A stretch of 64,000 nt of DNA from Paracentrotus lividus (GCA_940671915.1 CALNVZ010003435.1:13400087-13464086), one strand, 5' to 3'; shown: positions 1 through 19,198, counted from the stretch's first letter. Translations and numbers: made by a program. Notes: generated from the letters alone by a model not told the origin.

Positions 1-239
1 TTGCTGAATTTTTCAAATGGCATAAAAATTGCCGCATCTTGTAGCATCACCATGGAAACTAGCTTTGAATAGACCACGCCCATTTTTATGACAAAAATCA
101 TGAAAATTAAAGTATGGGTCATTCAATTGGCCGTTAAGAGTTTTGGACATTTTTTGGGCTTGCCCTATGTTGAAACTTATACAGATATAATAAAAATTCC
201 TCAATACAATTCTATAAAAAATTGAAGTAAATTTAAATC

Positions 240-1075
240 AATTTTGTTGCCTAGCAACCGATTTTTGCATAGCAACCATTTTCCCGCGTGCACAAATGTC
301 GAAATTTCCTATTCTAAATGCAATTTCTATGTTTTTAAAGTAATAAAATCGAAATAATTTAGTTTTAATGCTGAAAATATATGATATGATTGTAGAGGGA
401 TGACACAAAAGAAAAAAAATCCATATAAACACTGAATTGTAAGGCAAATTATTGTCAAAAAACCTTGTCATCATGAAATATGTAAAATCTACGGTAAAAT
501 CTGTATATATTCACTTGTATTTAACTCTATTCTGTATACACAGGGTTAAATGGTGCAAAATGAAGGTATATATTCAAAGAAACAAACCATGAAAACCCTT
601 TACTTAGAAAATACTTACAAATATTACAATTCTAAGCATCGATGGTGAACATTATGTTGCCTAGCAACCACTTTTACCTAGCAACCATGTCAGTAAATCG
701 TATTTAGAGCTTAAAACCACGTAGAACGGGTATATCTTGTAATAACCAACCATAAACCTTTTACCTTAGAAATATTTCAAACATGACATATTTCTAAGTA
801 TCCATGGGTGAACATTATGTTGCCTAGCAACCACATTTGACCTAGCAACCATGTCTGTAAATCTTATTTAGAGCATTAACAGTTTGTACAGGTATTTATT
901 GAAGAAACCGACCATAAATCCTTAAACTTAGAAAAACTAATATATGACACATTTCTAGCATCCATGGTGAACATAATGTTGCCTAGCAACCACATTTACT
1001 AGCAACCATGTCTGTATATCACATTTAGAGCTTTAAACCATTTGAACTTGCGTTATTTTGTGTTGGTTTTCTATA
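240..1075 (+). repeat. ~160-bp tandem repeat with X-box cores
   Basis: Three units with periods of 163 and 159 bp (anchors at 656, 819 and 978) repeat a block containing TTGCCTAGCAACC, a second half site CTAGCAACCATG, then AAATC.TATTTAGAGC and a CCATAAA..CTTAGAAA stretch. A more isolated copy of the core lies at 246. No coding potential is seen across the units. Confidence 0.85.
246..990. promoter_or_regulatory. Four perfect RFX X-box motifs
   Basis: GTTGCCTAGCAAC occurs exactly at 246-258, 656-668, 819-831 and 978-990, and with one mismatch at 1602-1614. It matches the palindromic X-box consensus of RFX factors (GTNRCC..RGYAAC), which control ciliary genes. Each tandem unit carries a further half site (AGCAACC) about 20 bp downstream. 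Whether any RFX protein binds here is inference; the copies may be just a repeat unit. Confidence 0.6.
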
Positions 1076-1379
1076 AACAGGACCCCAAAAGTACAACCGT
1101 AAACACTTTAATGGTTTGGTTTGTTTTATTTCCGTAAAATAAAAAGCATATACAAATTATACATATAAAATATAAAAACATATATCAAGTTTAAAATACG
1201 GCTGTAGCCCATTTCAGCGGCACAATAATGTTGCCGCTGGTCTTCCACGGGGTCAGTTAATTAAACTACATAAATTTACATAACAAAACAATATAACATC
1301 ATGAGATATCTAAAATATCTAAAATTACATACACAACTTATAGAGGTACAACAAAGAGGAAATTATAGTGTGCTTAGTT

Positions 1380-2160
1380 TAGACTTAAAGGTGGTAAAAG
1401 CAGGTAGTTGACGCAATTCAGATCTATTGTATCAAATTGATTGAATTGTCATCCTTTCAACAAAAAATTTTTTACCTTGTCTATCTTGTCTAGCAATTTC
1501 TGTCAGTGTATTTTATTATTTAAATAGTAGTTGTTACCCTATGTATACTATTATTATTTTTGATTGAGAATTCGAAGTGATTTTCACAGCAACAACCTCA
1601 TTTTGCCTAGCAACCGCCCTCTATACCATGTTTAAATCTTTAAGGCAGTATGAACTTGGTTATCTTGTCGGCATCTTTTATTATTAAAGAGCAAGCCCTA
1701 TCCCTAATTATATACTTTTGTCATGTTAAAACCTCATATAACAAATTCATCTAGCAACCACATATCTATATCATGCTGAAATTCTTTAAGCAGTTATTGG
1801 TTATTTAGTAGGCGTCTTGTCATTATTTACAGTAGTCCCTATATTTATACCTAACTATTTCTACGGTGTTATTTAATCTCATTTCATAATTTGAGTGGAA
1901 ATCCAACATTTTAGTGAAGAAGAATTACAAAAAATACTCTACTTAAAATTTAGCTTTTAAGCAGTTCAAGCAGTTTAAACTGCGATTCTGTTGGTAATTT
2001 TATTCTCTAAACAGTAAGCTCATACCCTAAATACTCCTACATTCTACCTCGTATCATATTAATGCAATTGGAATTTTTGTTGTTGAAGAATTAGAAGGAA
2101 TTTCATAGCAACAAATATATTTCACTCAGCATCAACAAACATATTTATACAAATCACACT
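1380..2160. repeat. Degenerate ~160-bp tandem repeat
   Basis: A phrase of the form CA/GTAG..CCCTATA recurs near 1528, 1690, 1845 and 2018, a spacing of about 155-173 bp. TAGCAACC or AGCAAC remnants sit between some of the copies. It looks like a more decayed extension of the X-box repeat upstream. No gene is seen. Confidence 0.5.
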
Positions 2161-2444
2161 AACTGCCTGATAATATGGTCTGAAGTGGACCATCCTGACC
2201 GATGTTCTAGAATATCTCCTCCAGAGGACAACTTCCCCTAAAGGCGCGATCACATACCCAGTTCCGGGCCCGGATGACGTATAGCATCAGTCGATTTCAC
2301 AATTTTTTAAGAGCTGCACGCAATTCTTTCCATAGGATAGCCCGCGACCCTTTACAAATTTTTGCTTAAAATCGGCTTGAACTAGACTAATATATCCTAG
2401 TTTGGTTCATTTAATTAGGAATTTTGATTTCGGTATTCAGCAAT

Positions 2445-2512
2445 AACAGCCGAGTGGTATGAAGCACAGACTCTCATTCAGAGGACTCGAGCTCGATCCC
2501 CTAGAATTTTTT
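2445..2512 (+). repeat. tRNA-like relic, probable SINE head
   Basis: GCCGAGTGGTATGAAGC resembles a class II (Leu/Ser) tRNA A box and GAGCTCGATCCC a B box, spaced about 40 bp apart. No good acceptor-stem pairing is visible, and the 3' side runs straight into AT-rich DNA. This is more likely the head of a degraded tRNA-derived SINE than a working tRNA gene. Confidence 0.4.
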
Positions 2513-2768
2513 CCATTTATTTAAAATCAAATTTTGTTGCTCTAAATCTAAATAAATAAATTAGACTATCCATAAAACTTATAGGTTGAAGACGAATTTG
2601 ATAAAAAGCACATTTTCATTTGAACACCTATTCAATATCCAGTATTAGGTGAAAAAATGAGAAACGTTATGAGATGCTTATAGGCCTATGTAAGCAAACC
2701 TGTTCGACAAAACATCTGAATATCCCAAAGTGGTCTTTCCTACGACAGACCCCCCCGCCCCTTAAAAA

Positions 2769-2801
2769 GCAAACAAACAAACAAACAAACAAACAAACAA
2801 T
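2769..2801 (+). repeat. (AAAC)n microsatellite
   Basis: About eight AAAC units, followed by a short (AAT)n stretch. Confidence 0.95.
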
Positions 2802-2879
2802 ATAATAATAATAATGAATTAATGAACAAAATAAATAGCAGGACATAGTTTAGCTTGTAATAATGATCAGGAGCCTTTA

Positions 2880-3125
2880 AGGGCCCTGGCGGGGGTAGCA
2901 GGAAAGTCGCACGGAACCGTATCGAAAGAGGCCCATCGATATTTTATTTCGAGAACTGACTGAAAAAACGGAAGGAGCCCGCCCGGTTACCGGCAGCGAC
3001 CCGTCGGACTACCGGTAGGACCCTCGGGTCCCTTTGGTGACTCCACGGGTTTTCTACGGCCTACCAGGTTCAGAAAAACGCCGGAAAATCGTGAGCATGC
3101 AGTCGGTCTTCCCGCTCCCCTACAT
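2880..3125. other. GC-rich island without recognised gene
   Basis: A 250-bp block much richer in G+C and CpG than its surroundings, with repeated CCGGTAGGAC / CCGGTTACCGG phrases. No rRNA, tRNA or protein similarity is recognised. It could be a CpG-rich repeat or a small promoter. Confidence 0.35.
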
Positions 3126-3149
3126 TTATAGCATGACTACTGGAAAATA

Positions 3150-3722
3150 TTCCCCAGGGAATGGTCCCAGAGGACAACTCCCCGATTAAATCTAATCTGG
3201 AGAAACAAGTCTAAGAGGATAGGTCCCCAAGTACAGTCCCCGGAGACAACACCCCCAAGGAAAACTTCCCCCGGTAGACAACTACCTGGAGGACAATTCC
3301 CCGATGGACAACACCTCAAGAACAATACCCGACGGACAACTCTCCAGAGGACAATACCTCTGATGAACGACTACCACGGAGAAACACTCCTCTGGAGAAC
3401 AATTCCCCTGAGGGACAACTCCCTGGAGGACAAATCCCTGGAGAACAATTGCCCTGATAGGACAACTCATCTAGAGGACAATTCACCTATTGACAACTCC
3501 TCCAGAGGCAATACCTTTGATGATCAACTACCACTGAGAACAACTCCACTTGAGACAATTCCCCTGATGGGCAACTCCCTGGATGACAAATCCTCTGGAG
3601 GTCATCTGCCCTGTAAACAACTCCTCCAGAGGATAATTCCCCATTGGCAACTCTTCCGGAGGACTAAATCCTGGAGAACAACTGCCGTGAAGGACAACTA
3701 CCCAAAAGGACATTTCCCCATG
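3150..3722 (+). repeat. GAGGACAACTCCCC minisatellite, forward
   Basis: A degenerate repeat with a core close to GGAGGACAATTCCCCTGA, 18-36 bp per unit, runs for about 570 bp. It keeps open frames on both strands, but the translations merely echo the repeat. Confidence 0.85.
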
Positions 3723-4179
3723 TAATGACTAACCGTATTGGTGACGGAATACAGCAAGATTGTTTGACCACGCCTAGAGGAACGGTACAATTTCCCTTTC
3801 TCTCTTTTCTAAGCAGACTGAGTAAAGGGTATCCAAGGTTAATGTCATCTCGAACATGATGAGTAGTAGAAGGTAAAGTTGAGAAATGAAGAAGGATAAT
3901 ATTCTGAAAATGCTACAGATTTGTTTTTTCTTGAGTGTGCTTCAATCGTCGCAAAGTTGGAAAAAAAGGATGAAATTTCTTTTGAAATACTTAGCAACTA
4001 TGCCACAAATCATTGTGGTAAAACCTCTTTAACCATCCATATCCCTGTTTGTCATCCCTGATGAGCTCCTCCTGGAGAACAGTAATTAGAAGCACTAGAA
4101 TAATTTCATTACATGTATTTACAAGGAAAAGGGAAAGGGCTGGCATAGAATAAATATTTGTCCTTAAGCATTTAAAGTG

Positions 4180-4420
4180 AGGTGAGATGTCCTTTTGGGG
4201 TTATCCTCTAAGGGAGTTTCCTTCGGGGGACTGTTTTCCGGGGAGTTTCCTCTGGGGAGTTGTCCTCTGGAAGGATTGTCCTCTTGGAGGGATTGTCTCT
4301 GAGGAGCTGTCCTTTTGAGGAGGTATCCTTCGGTGACCGGTCCTCCGCGGAGATAGCCTCCCGGGAGCCGTCCTGAGGGAGCTGTCACCAGTATGTCCAA
4401 GGAGTTGTCAGGAGGAGTCC
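4180..4420 (-). repeat. Same minisatellite, inverted
   Basis: GGGAGTTGTCCTCTGG-type units are the reverse complement of those at 3150-3722. The two blocks face each other across about 460 bp of ordinary sequence, forming a loose inverted repeat. Confidence 0.8.
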
Positions 4421-4906
4421 TTCCCTGTTATCCACTGGGAGACATGTCCTTGATAACAGTGTTCTGTAAGCTTCTTCGTTGCATACATATTATGCTAACC
4501 TGATATCACACATGTTTAAGTAGTTCATATCATGTTAAAAGATAGATAAAAAATTTGTGTACAAATAGCTCAAGTTTCCTTTGAAATAAGGTATCTTGTT
4601 GCTTTAATCCAGTCGGGTGCATTAAAGTCTCAAAATTTGGCCTCTTGCCGCTCACCTAATAATGTTGGGAGAAGGAAACATTGGATATATGAAAGACTGA
4701 ATCCTATAACTATAGTAGAGAAAACTATATTACATGAAATCTCGTTTTAGTGTCTTTATTTCACGATATAAGTATAAAAAAAAGATAAGTCGGTGATCCG
4801 ACTCATCTCAGTGTGCACTAGGCGTTTACATGGAAAACCAATGGGGATTGACTTGTGTGGGTGATACACACAGATCGCTACGCTCCATTCATGCGAGGAG
4901 TTCGGT
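4421..4906. other. No gene seen
   Basis: AT-rich sequence between the inverted minisatellite and a poly-G tract; nothing recognised on either strand. Confidence 0.5.

Positions 4907-4936
<30 letters not shown>
4907..4936 (+). repeat. Poly-G tract (30 nt)
   Basis: An uninterrupted run of 30 G. Exact length in an assembly is unreliable. Confidence 0.9.
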
Positions 4937-4939
<3 letters not shown>

Positions 4940-5154
4940 GGACACCCAAGCAAAGGTCTCAAAAACCGTTAGGATTATGTTTGGGTTCAAACATTCCACT
5001 GAAATTCACCGGAAATTGTGAAAGGAATATCACAAAATCTCTCACACATATCTTTTAGTGTAATGTGAACAACATTAGACTATATTTCATCGATTTTTAT
5101 GCAAATTCCTTTTTTGTTACCAAAACTATACACCAGGTTTAACATTAGAATATA

Positions 5155-5189
5155 ATGATGACGAGAATGATGGTGATGATGATGATGAA

Positions 5190-5243
<54 letters not shown>

Positions 5244-5300
5244 GATTATTATGATGATGATGATGGTGGTAGTGCCTGGTGGTTGGTGAATGGTGGTGAA
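5155..5300 (+). repeat. (GAT)n trinucleotide repeat
   Basis: A nearly pure GAT/ATG repeat with GGT interruptions, ending about 130 bp upstream of the NUDT21 start codon. Confidence 0.95.
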
Positions 5301-5344
5301 TGGTGATGAGTTTGCGGCCACGGGGGGTACGATCCGAGTTTATT

Positions 5345-5431
5345 TAGAGTACCTATATACCGTAGGTACTCTAAGTTTATTATTGTTATACCGCCATCTT
5401 TGATAATAGGGCGCACAGTCAACAAGAAAAA
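5345..5431 (+). promoter_or_regulatory. Probable NUDT21 core promoter / 5' UTR
   Basis: Just upstream of the ATG there is a perfect 11-bp inverted repeat, TAGAGTACCTA / TAGGTACTCTA, with a 7-nt loop (5345-5373). It is followed by CCGCCATCTTTG (5391-5402), the reverse complement of the YY1 consensus AAGATGGCGG; the start codon itself sits in AAAATGGCGAC, a second YY1-like site. A TATA-less, YY1-initiator promoter is typical of housekeeping genes. The transcription start itself cannot be placed. Confidence 0.5.
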
Positions 5432-13113
<7,682 letters not shown>

Positions 13114-14111
13114 TCTTACTCTTCGCAATGTAGATGTACTATAGATGTCTGCACCAAGCAAACAAGTTGGCAGCTTTGAACTGTATTGTTGGCCTATTCA
13201 TGGTCCGTAAAAGACTGCTTTTAATCTCATCTGCGTATATATATTACTGTAGAAGGAGCTGAAGTAAAATACACATCGCCAAGCTTGCATCTTAAAAGTC
13301 TGAGCTGCCAATGTTAACAGCAAACTCAGTATTAGGAGAGACAAAACAAATGTGTTATTTGACATGTCAATTATTTGTATTCCTTGCTAACTGATGGAAT
13401 GTTATCTGCAAAGGTTTGCTGATTCAATTAAGCAAGCAATTACATGTATCTTGGTATTTTTAAATTAAATTGCGATGTTTAGTTGCATAAGAAAATCAAC
13501 AAAATTAGACCCTAGTCCTTTCAAATAGTTATTTAAAAGTACAGGTACCTATGTATCATCATTTGGTTTCCTATTAAATCAACACTTTTTGAAAATGGTA
13601 TAATTAGGGGGTTTGCAGATAAAAAAATGAACAATTTAAGAACATATTCATAATGCAGATACCTTATCATGAAATGATTGTTCATCAAAAGGGGTACTAG
13701 TAAATCGAAGTTCACAATTTTTTCACATATTTGACATGCATGTATGTCAGCAATAGAGTCATTTTCATGATGGTGAACTTTTGAGAGAGGCCCTATTGTC
13801 ATTTTTTATTTAATCGGCCTCAAATAAGAGCTGTTCTGTGCCCCATGTGTAAATAGTACTTTGTTTTCTGTAAATATCTAGATTGTTTTGTAAGTTTTGT
13901 ATGACACATATTCACCAACGCTGAATATAATGTCCTGTTTACACAGTGATTCTACTCATATGTCTTATCCTCGAGTAATATCGAACATTGCAAAGACAGC
14001 AAATGTGATCACGTTAATATTGAATTCTGAGAAGATAAGTAGGCGAGTGCTCTGTTTTTTGCACATGAACAATTGCAGAGTCTAACGTGAATTGCATATT
14101 AGAATTTGAGT
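13114..14111 (+). other. NUDT21 3' UTR (probable extent)
   Basis: About 1 kb of AT-rich sequence between the stop codon and the first good AATAAA. It carries about a dozen TGTA (UGUA in RNA) motifs, including four packed at 13848, 13869, 13889 and 13898. The end is inferred from the signal at 14112; longer forms are possible (AATAAA at 15737). Confidence 0.5.
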
Positions 14112-14155
14112 AATAAATTGGTGTAAAACTTGTGTTCCATACGGATCCTGTGTTG
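14112..14155 (+). terminator. Likely NUDT21 poly(A) signal
   Basis: AATAAA at 14112-14117 followed by a T/G-rich stretch (TTGGTGTAAAACTTGTGTTC) of the kind CstF uses. Confidence 0.45.
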
Positions 14156-14159
14156 AAAC

Positions 14160-15057
14160 CACTAGCCGAGTCACTGTGTTAACACAGTTTTAAGTCTGTA
14201 CAAGTCAAGATCTACATGTACAACCGACAACATGATGTAAGAGTATTCTCATATTTTATTGGGGGAGCAGTGGTTATCTCACAGCTATTGATTTTTTTTT
14301 TTCATTTTGAGAACCCAGGTGTATTCTTTGATCAATTTGGTTACCTTATATTAAGAATTGAATACAAAGACAGTCTGTATCAAAAACATGTGTAAATGAT
14401 TAATGAGCAGAAAGTTGTGGTGCCCATTATGTTGTTGTTTTTTCCAGATACATGTCTGTTGCAACTGTAAACAAACCATAACACTTTTAACATTTATGCA
14501 CAATTCAGTATAAATCTATGAAGTCAAATGTGTTTGTTACTGCATGTGCATCATACAAATGTGTTAGTCAAAATATTAAAAAATATTCATGAAATTCAAA
14601 CTAATACTTTACAAGATAATTGGTATGCTATCATTCTTGACAGAAAAATTAAGAAATGGAGACTTCTTTTGTTGCATATATTTCACTCTTTTGATTACTA
14701 TTTTTATTTTGAAATAATTTACAATAAATATGCAAATCATATGGAATTCATTTATGTGGGGATGTTATCTTGGTGAAATTGAGTGATAGGCACTACTTTT
14801 CGATGAACTTTAGGTTATATCATAAATTTCAGACGTGGATCCAACATTTGTCTGGACCGTAGATTGTGCAGGCCAATTGTCTAGGGACAATAGCAGCTCT
14901 ATTATATTTGGGGATGGGCTGAAACAATCTGTTTAACTAGCTGAACCTGGATCCACTACTGACGTTATACACAACTGTAATGGTCATCTTGATGCAGATT
15001 GATCTCAGCAGGGAGTTGGGAGTGACACAATAATGTCTACTGCAAGTAACTCTTTAA
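14160..15057. other. Intergenic, no gene seen
   Basis: AT-rich sequence between the two convergent genes with scattered TGTA motifs; it could be part of a longer NUDT21 3' UTR. Confidence 0.4.
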
Positions 15058-15189
15058 CAGTCAAATCCTGTTATACTGAATATAAAGGCACAAAGAGACA
15101 TGTACGCATGTTTGAAATTGGTACCAGGAGAACTGCGTTGTAATGGAATCTCATTTTATACCCTTACTCATTATAATGGGAGTTGACTG
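15058..15189. mobile_element. Short CAGT-ended MITE 1
   Basis: A 132-bp element with ~22-bp imperfect inverted ends: CAGTCAAATCCTGTTATACT versus the complement of CATTATAATGGGAGTTGACTG. CAGT termini suggest the pogo/Tc1-mariner superfamily. Confidence 0.6.
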
Positions 15190-15557
15190 TATAGATATGA
15201 GGTAGTTCCTTTCTGGTTTTTAACAGACAATAGTTTCTTCTGACAAAAAAAAAAAAACCATCCCAGTTTGTAGATCAAGAATTTTTATTAATGTTCTCGT
15301 AATGTCACGTGCATCATGTTATTAAAATATTTGCAAAATCCAATGTGAATGGTAGTTGTTTTCATTGCAAAGTAAAACAATATGAGTGAAGCTTTTCGAC
15401 GTTTCTTACCCTCAAATGGTTGTAACTAACTGAATTATGTTATTTCAAGTCTTGTGTAAGATCATATGTTTCATATGCTATTAGAATAGCTTTCAGTAGC
15501 AAAGATTTTAATATCATTTTCTCAATATTATGTTAGAATGTCAGAACATAATTATTA

Positions 15558-15725
15558 CAGTCCATTCTCATTGTAATGAGGTGCTAAGGACAAAGCCAAT
15601 TACCTTATTGTATTAAAGACATTTACCACATAGGTTTTTCCATGACTGTTTAAACTTTGGACTAGGAAAGTTGCCTTTTCATAATGAAATCATGTATCCA
15701 TATTCGTTATTATGAGAATGGACTT
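15558..15725. mobile_element. Short CAGT-ended MITE 2
   Basis: CAGTCCATTCTCATTGTAAT pairs with TTATTATGAGAATGGACT (imperfectly) at the other end. TA lies immediately outside both ends (15556-15557 and 15726-15727), the expected Tc1/mariner/pogo target duplication. Length 168 bp, non-coding. Confidence 0.65.
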
Positions 15726-15948
15726 TAAATCATATGAATAAATTGTGCTTCAATATTCAAGTTAACACAAAATGAATTGAAAACTTAGCAATTTCATAGT
15801 TTGTGAACTGGAAACATATTTGATATTTTTAAAGGTATAGGTTAGCAATCTTAATATACGACTTGGTATCGAGGTCAAAATATCCCTCGAGATTTATTTG
15901 ATATGCTAATATTTGATGGATGGTGATTCAACACTTTAATTCTGAATA

Positions 15949-15954
15949 TTTATT
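15949..15954 (-). terminator. Candidate poly(A) signal of the CUB/LDLa gene
   Basis: AATAAA on the - strand about 120 bp beyond the stop codon at 16072. It is the first hexamer found; not otherwise supported. Confidence 0.35.
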
Positions 15955-16071
15955 TGACTTCTTCCAGGGACCTTATGCATGTAATATTAATTTGTTATTA
16001 AACCATATTCTGAGACGATCTTCAGAAATGAAGGATAAACAGTCGTGAAAAACATCATTTATGCCCTATAA

Positions 16072-18544
16072 TTACATCCAGGCGTCTCTTATGTGTTCTC
16101 GGTCATTAATCGATACGCCTCCGACTCGGGACGACGATCGAAGTAGTGGCGGCACTGATGCAACAACAGCCTCTTCACCATCTTTCCCCTCCCGCCCGTT
16201 ACTATGGTGATTCTTACAAAATATCTTGGAGCAAATCGCGTGGTAGACGATACACACCGTACAGACTACGAGTATTAGAAGACCAATGGATGCTGTTACT
16301 GCTATACCGATTATTAGGCCGATTCCCAGTTCTGCGATCTTCCCATTCTTGGGTGGATCTAATAGTGTTTCTGTTAGGAGAAATTATTCAATTCATTAAG
16401 GACAATTTATAATTCTTATTATTACTAGTAAAACATGACCTGTGTGTCTGATGAGATGCAATGGTTCAATGAATAATCTGGTGATAGTGTGATCAAACTT
16501 TCTTTTTTATTTCTTAGTATCTTTCTGACAAGTTTACGAAAGTTCTGAAATTTCTGAACCTCATTTGTGGAGTAGGCCTACATGTATTTTCTAGAAATTT
16601 CGATATGGTTTATAATGTGGACAGATCCCACAAGGCACCAAAGATTATTAGCCTGTCAACCTATTATGACACACTTCGCTTATTCTCTTGAAATAATTAT
16701 TGGTATAATGTCAACGCATGAACCTTTTCAAGCACAAAACGTATGAAATGAATTAAGGTCTGTTAAGCAAAATTTGATCCCAATCTGAAAGACATTCAGT
16801 GTTTCATAAATCTCCACAGAACACCTTTTTTTCTAGAGCCGAAGAGGGTTACATCTTCATAAAATAATAGGAGATATTACCCTTTTGGGGGTTGGGGGCT
16901 CTAAGACAATAATTTCATAAATTTAATGTCGTTCCGTATTTCACCTATGTCTAGCTCATCACTTCTATCACCACAGTTATCATGCGTATTGTTGACGAGT
17001 TGATCAATGATACATCTCCCGTTCGCACATCGGAACTCACTTTCGTTACACGGACCTGGAACAGATCAAATTTTGTTTAATCAATGTTGTAAAAGAAGTT
17101 GTTAAGAATACATTATCGTAAAGATCAGATAGTACAAAACAAAGGTATAAAACAGTTTACTCTGAGATGTTTAGAAACCAAGATATTAAACATATTAAAA
17201 TATTCACATTTTATACCATCTGTTGCTATGATCTTTATGCTAATCCTTGACGGCATCAGCTATAATGTCATCCACGCCTTCGAGGTGATGAGATTTTTTT
17301 TCATGTTATATCTTTTTCATTGTAAAAAGGTGTTGTAAATTGGATTGATAAAGTGTTTCTGACACGAACATAACTGAGTAGCCATATTCATCAATTATTT
17401 CAGGATGAGAGATAATTCTGCCTGAGCTTGTATACATGCCTTTGCTATTGGATTAATGATGGTAGAATTGAACTCATTTGTGAGTGCATTTTCACTCGTT
17501 TACATTTATTTAACTACATCAGAGAAAAAAGACCATTTTGACTTGCATCTTTATAAGGACAATACCATGGCGTGTGATATATAATTGTCTGTGCAGCATT
17601 AGAAAAAAAGGAAAATATCAAATTATACCTGTGTGAAAACTTGTGTAAACCAGTCTGAACCCATCTTTGCGGGTAACCTGATCAGTCTTCAACAAGAGGT
17701 TAACAGTTGGTCCATTGGAGATGAGATTACCAATCTCTCTTTTAAAACCGCACAATTCTTCGCCTATATTAATTTGGAATGGAAATGGGAAAATTTCAAT
17801 GATAGATCTGTTTAAAAAAGAAAGGAATTAAAAAAAAAAAAGATAGAAAGAATATTAAATATTGGCCCCTTTTGTTAAAGTGATGACTCAATTTTACGCG
17901 GTTTCCACCATCTTTGTCTTTTAAATCCAATATATCGATGCCCCGAGGAATATTTTTACCAAAAAAAATAATATACTCTTGATGTCGATGATCTAACTTG
18001 CTAGAATTATATTAAAACATCTACAGATTTATGATGTGTTAAATTGATGCTTGGTTGCCTTAATTCACGTAATTTACTTTATTTTTATTTTTTATTATTT
18101 TTTTTAATTATTATTAGATATATATTTTTTTTATTTATTTTTTTTTTGTCCTCAGTTAACTTTCATCGCAAATGCAATCCATTTTATATTTTTTAAGTTA
18201 CTTCACTTGTATTGCAATTACAATCATCTGAAATCGACACATAGGGCCTACCGTTTTCAAGTAATGCTTGAGACGAGTTTGCTGCCCCATCAAGGTACCA
18301 CAAAGCATCGAAGCAAGTTCGATCTATGTCCCCTTCGATGTCGAATTCTTCAAAGACGAGGAGTAATGATTTATCTCTTTCTGTCGTTATCGTCATCCTA
18401 CATTCCACATCGTTTGAATACAAGGAGTCTCGCTGAGAATGAAGAATACCGGAATGATGAAAGGAGATGTCTGTTGTTATCGTCGTTCCGCAGCTCTCTA
18501 GCATGTAAACTGTTAGAAAGATAAGAGGATGAGGAAAGGAAGAA

Positions 18545-18598
<54 letters not shown>

Positions 18599-19198
18599 TT
18601 CCAAAACGTGATGATAGGAATATCGGTTGGTTGAAGATATTTAGATGAAAACATGATATTATCGTCGTCCAAAATGGTTTATAACAGAGACCAATGACGA
18701 CAACAAACCAGGGGCCCGCCGAGCGTTTCAAAAGTGGAGAGGCTGAGCCGAAAGTGAAGGTGGGCTGCGAAATAGGCTAAAAATCACACATTTATAGGCA
18801 TTTTCGCGTTTTTGTTCATGTTTACTGAAAAAGAACGGATGCAGCCCAGCCCCGCGACCCCTTCAAACTACTGGTACATGTAGATGTTTATAATGGGGAT
18901 AATGGGCATAAAGAAGGCTAAAAAGTGATGCAAAATTTGAAAAATTGACAAATGTGACAGAAATGACGAGAATGGTGTCAGAAAGCAACAAGAGAGCTAG
19001 CTGACATGAAATGTAAGAATATGACAATATCAATCCTTTGTAAATCGTTTTGTTATAAAAGAAGAAAGTCAAATTGTACTTACCTTCTTGTATCATTGAG
19101 AATACATGTCTACAGATGCAGAAGAATATCACAAATGCAGCTGATGATATTGATAAAAGATAATCCATGATAAATTGTCCCAATTTTACTATCCGCAT
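16072..19198 (-). CDS. CUB-LDLa single-pass membrane protein (LDLRAD2-like architecture)
   Basis: Five exons on the - strand: 19198-19084, 18509-18252, 17763-17629, 17055-16945 and 16370-16072, all GT/AG and all phase 1 at the joins, giving 305 aa. Residues 1-38 hold a hydrophobic signal segment (a second Met at 11 is an alternative start). A CUB domain follows with its four cysteines at C45, C75, C104 and C129, FEEFDIEG (91-98), and ending near GFRLVYTSF (159-167). Residues 172-203 are an LDL-receptor class A repeat (FRCANGRC, DNCGDRSDE) with only four cysteines; the usual 4th and 6th, which pair with each other, are absent. The transmembrane helix is about 221-249, then a 55-aa cytoplasmic tail ending DAWM. 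One CUB plus one LDLa plus a TM recalls LDLRAD2 and, more distantly, NETO co-receptors; orthology is from memory and untested. Ligand unknown. Convergent with NUDT21. Confidence 0.9.
18549..18593 (+). repeat. (TC)n microsatellite
   Basis: About 22 TC units in intron 1 of the CUB/LDLa gene, 40 bp before its exon 2 acceptor on the - strand. Confidence 0.95.
18711..18862 (+). repeat. Dispersed G-rich repeat (GGGGCTGAGCCGAAA family), copy 1
   Basis: Shares GAGCGTTT..AAAGT, GGCTGAGCCGAAA, ATAGGCTAAAAATCACA and a closing GCAGCCCAGCCCC with copies at 29348-29575 (-) and 31786-31965 (+). About 150 bp, non-coding, GC-rich ends around an AT-rich middle. Lies in an intron here. Confidence 0.75.

Noticed and set aside
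3363-3725. 120-aa + strand frame in the first minisatellite
   Set aside because: Its Asn/Asp/Ser/Leu-rich sequence is just the translated GGACAACTCCC repeat; the opposite strand is open too.
18193-18604. + strand 105-aa frame and GA-repeat frames
   Set aside because: Antisense to the CUB exon or made by the (TC)n repeat.
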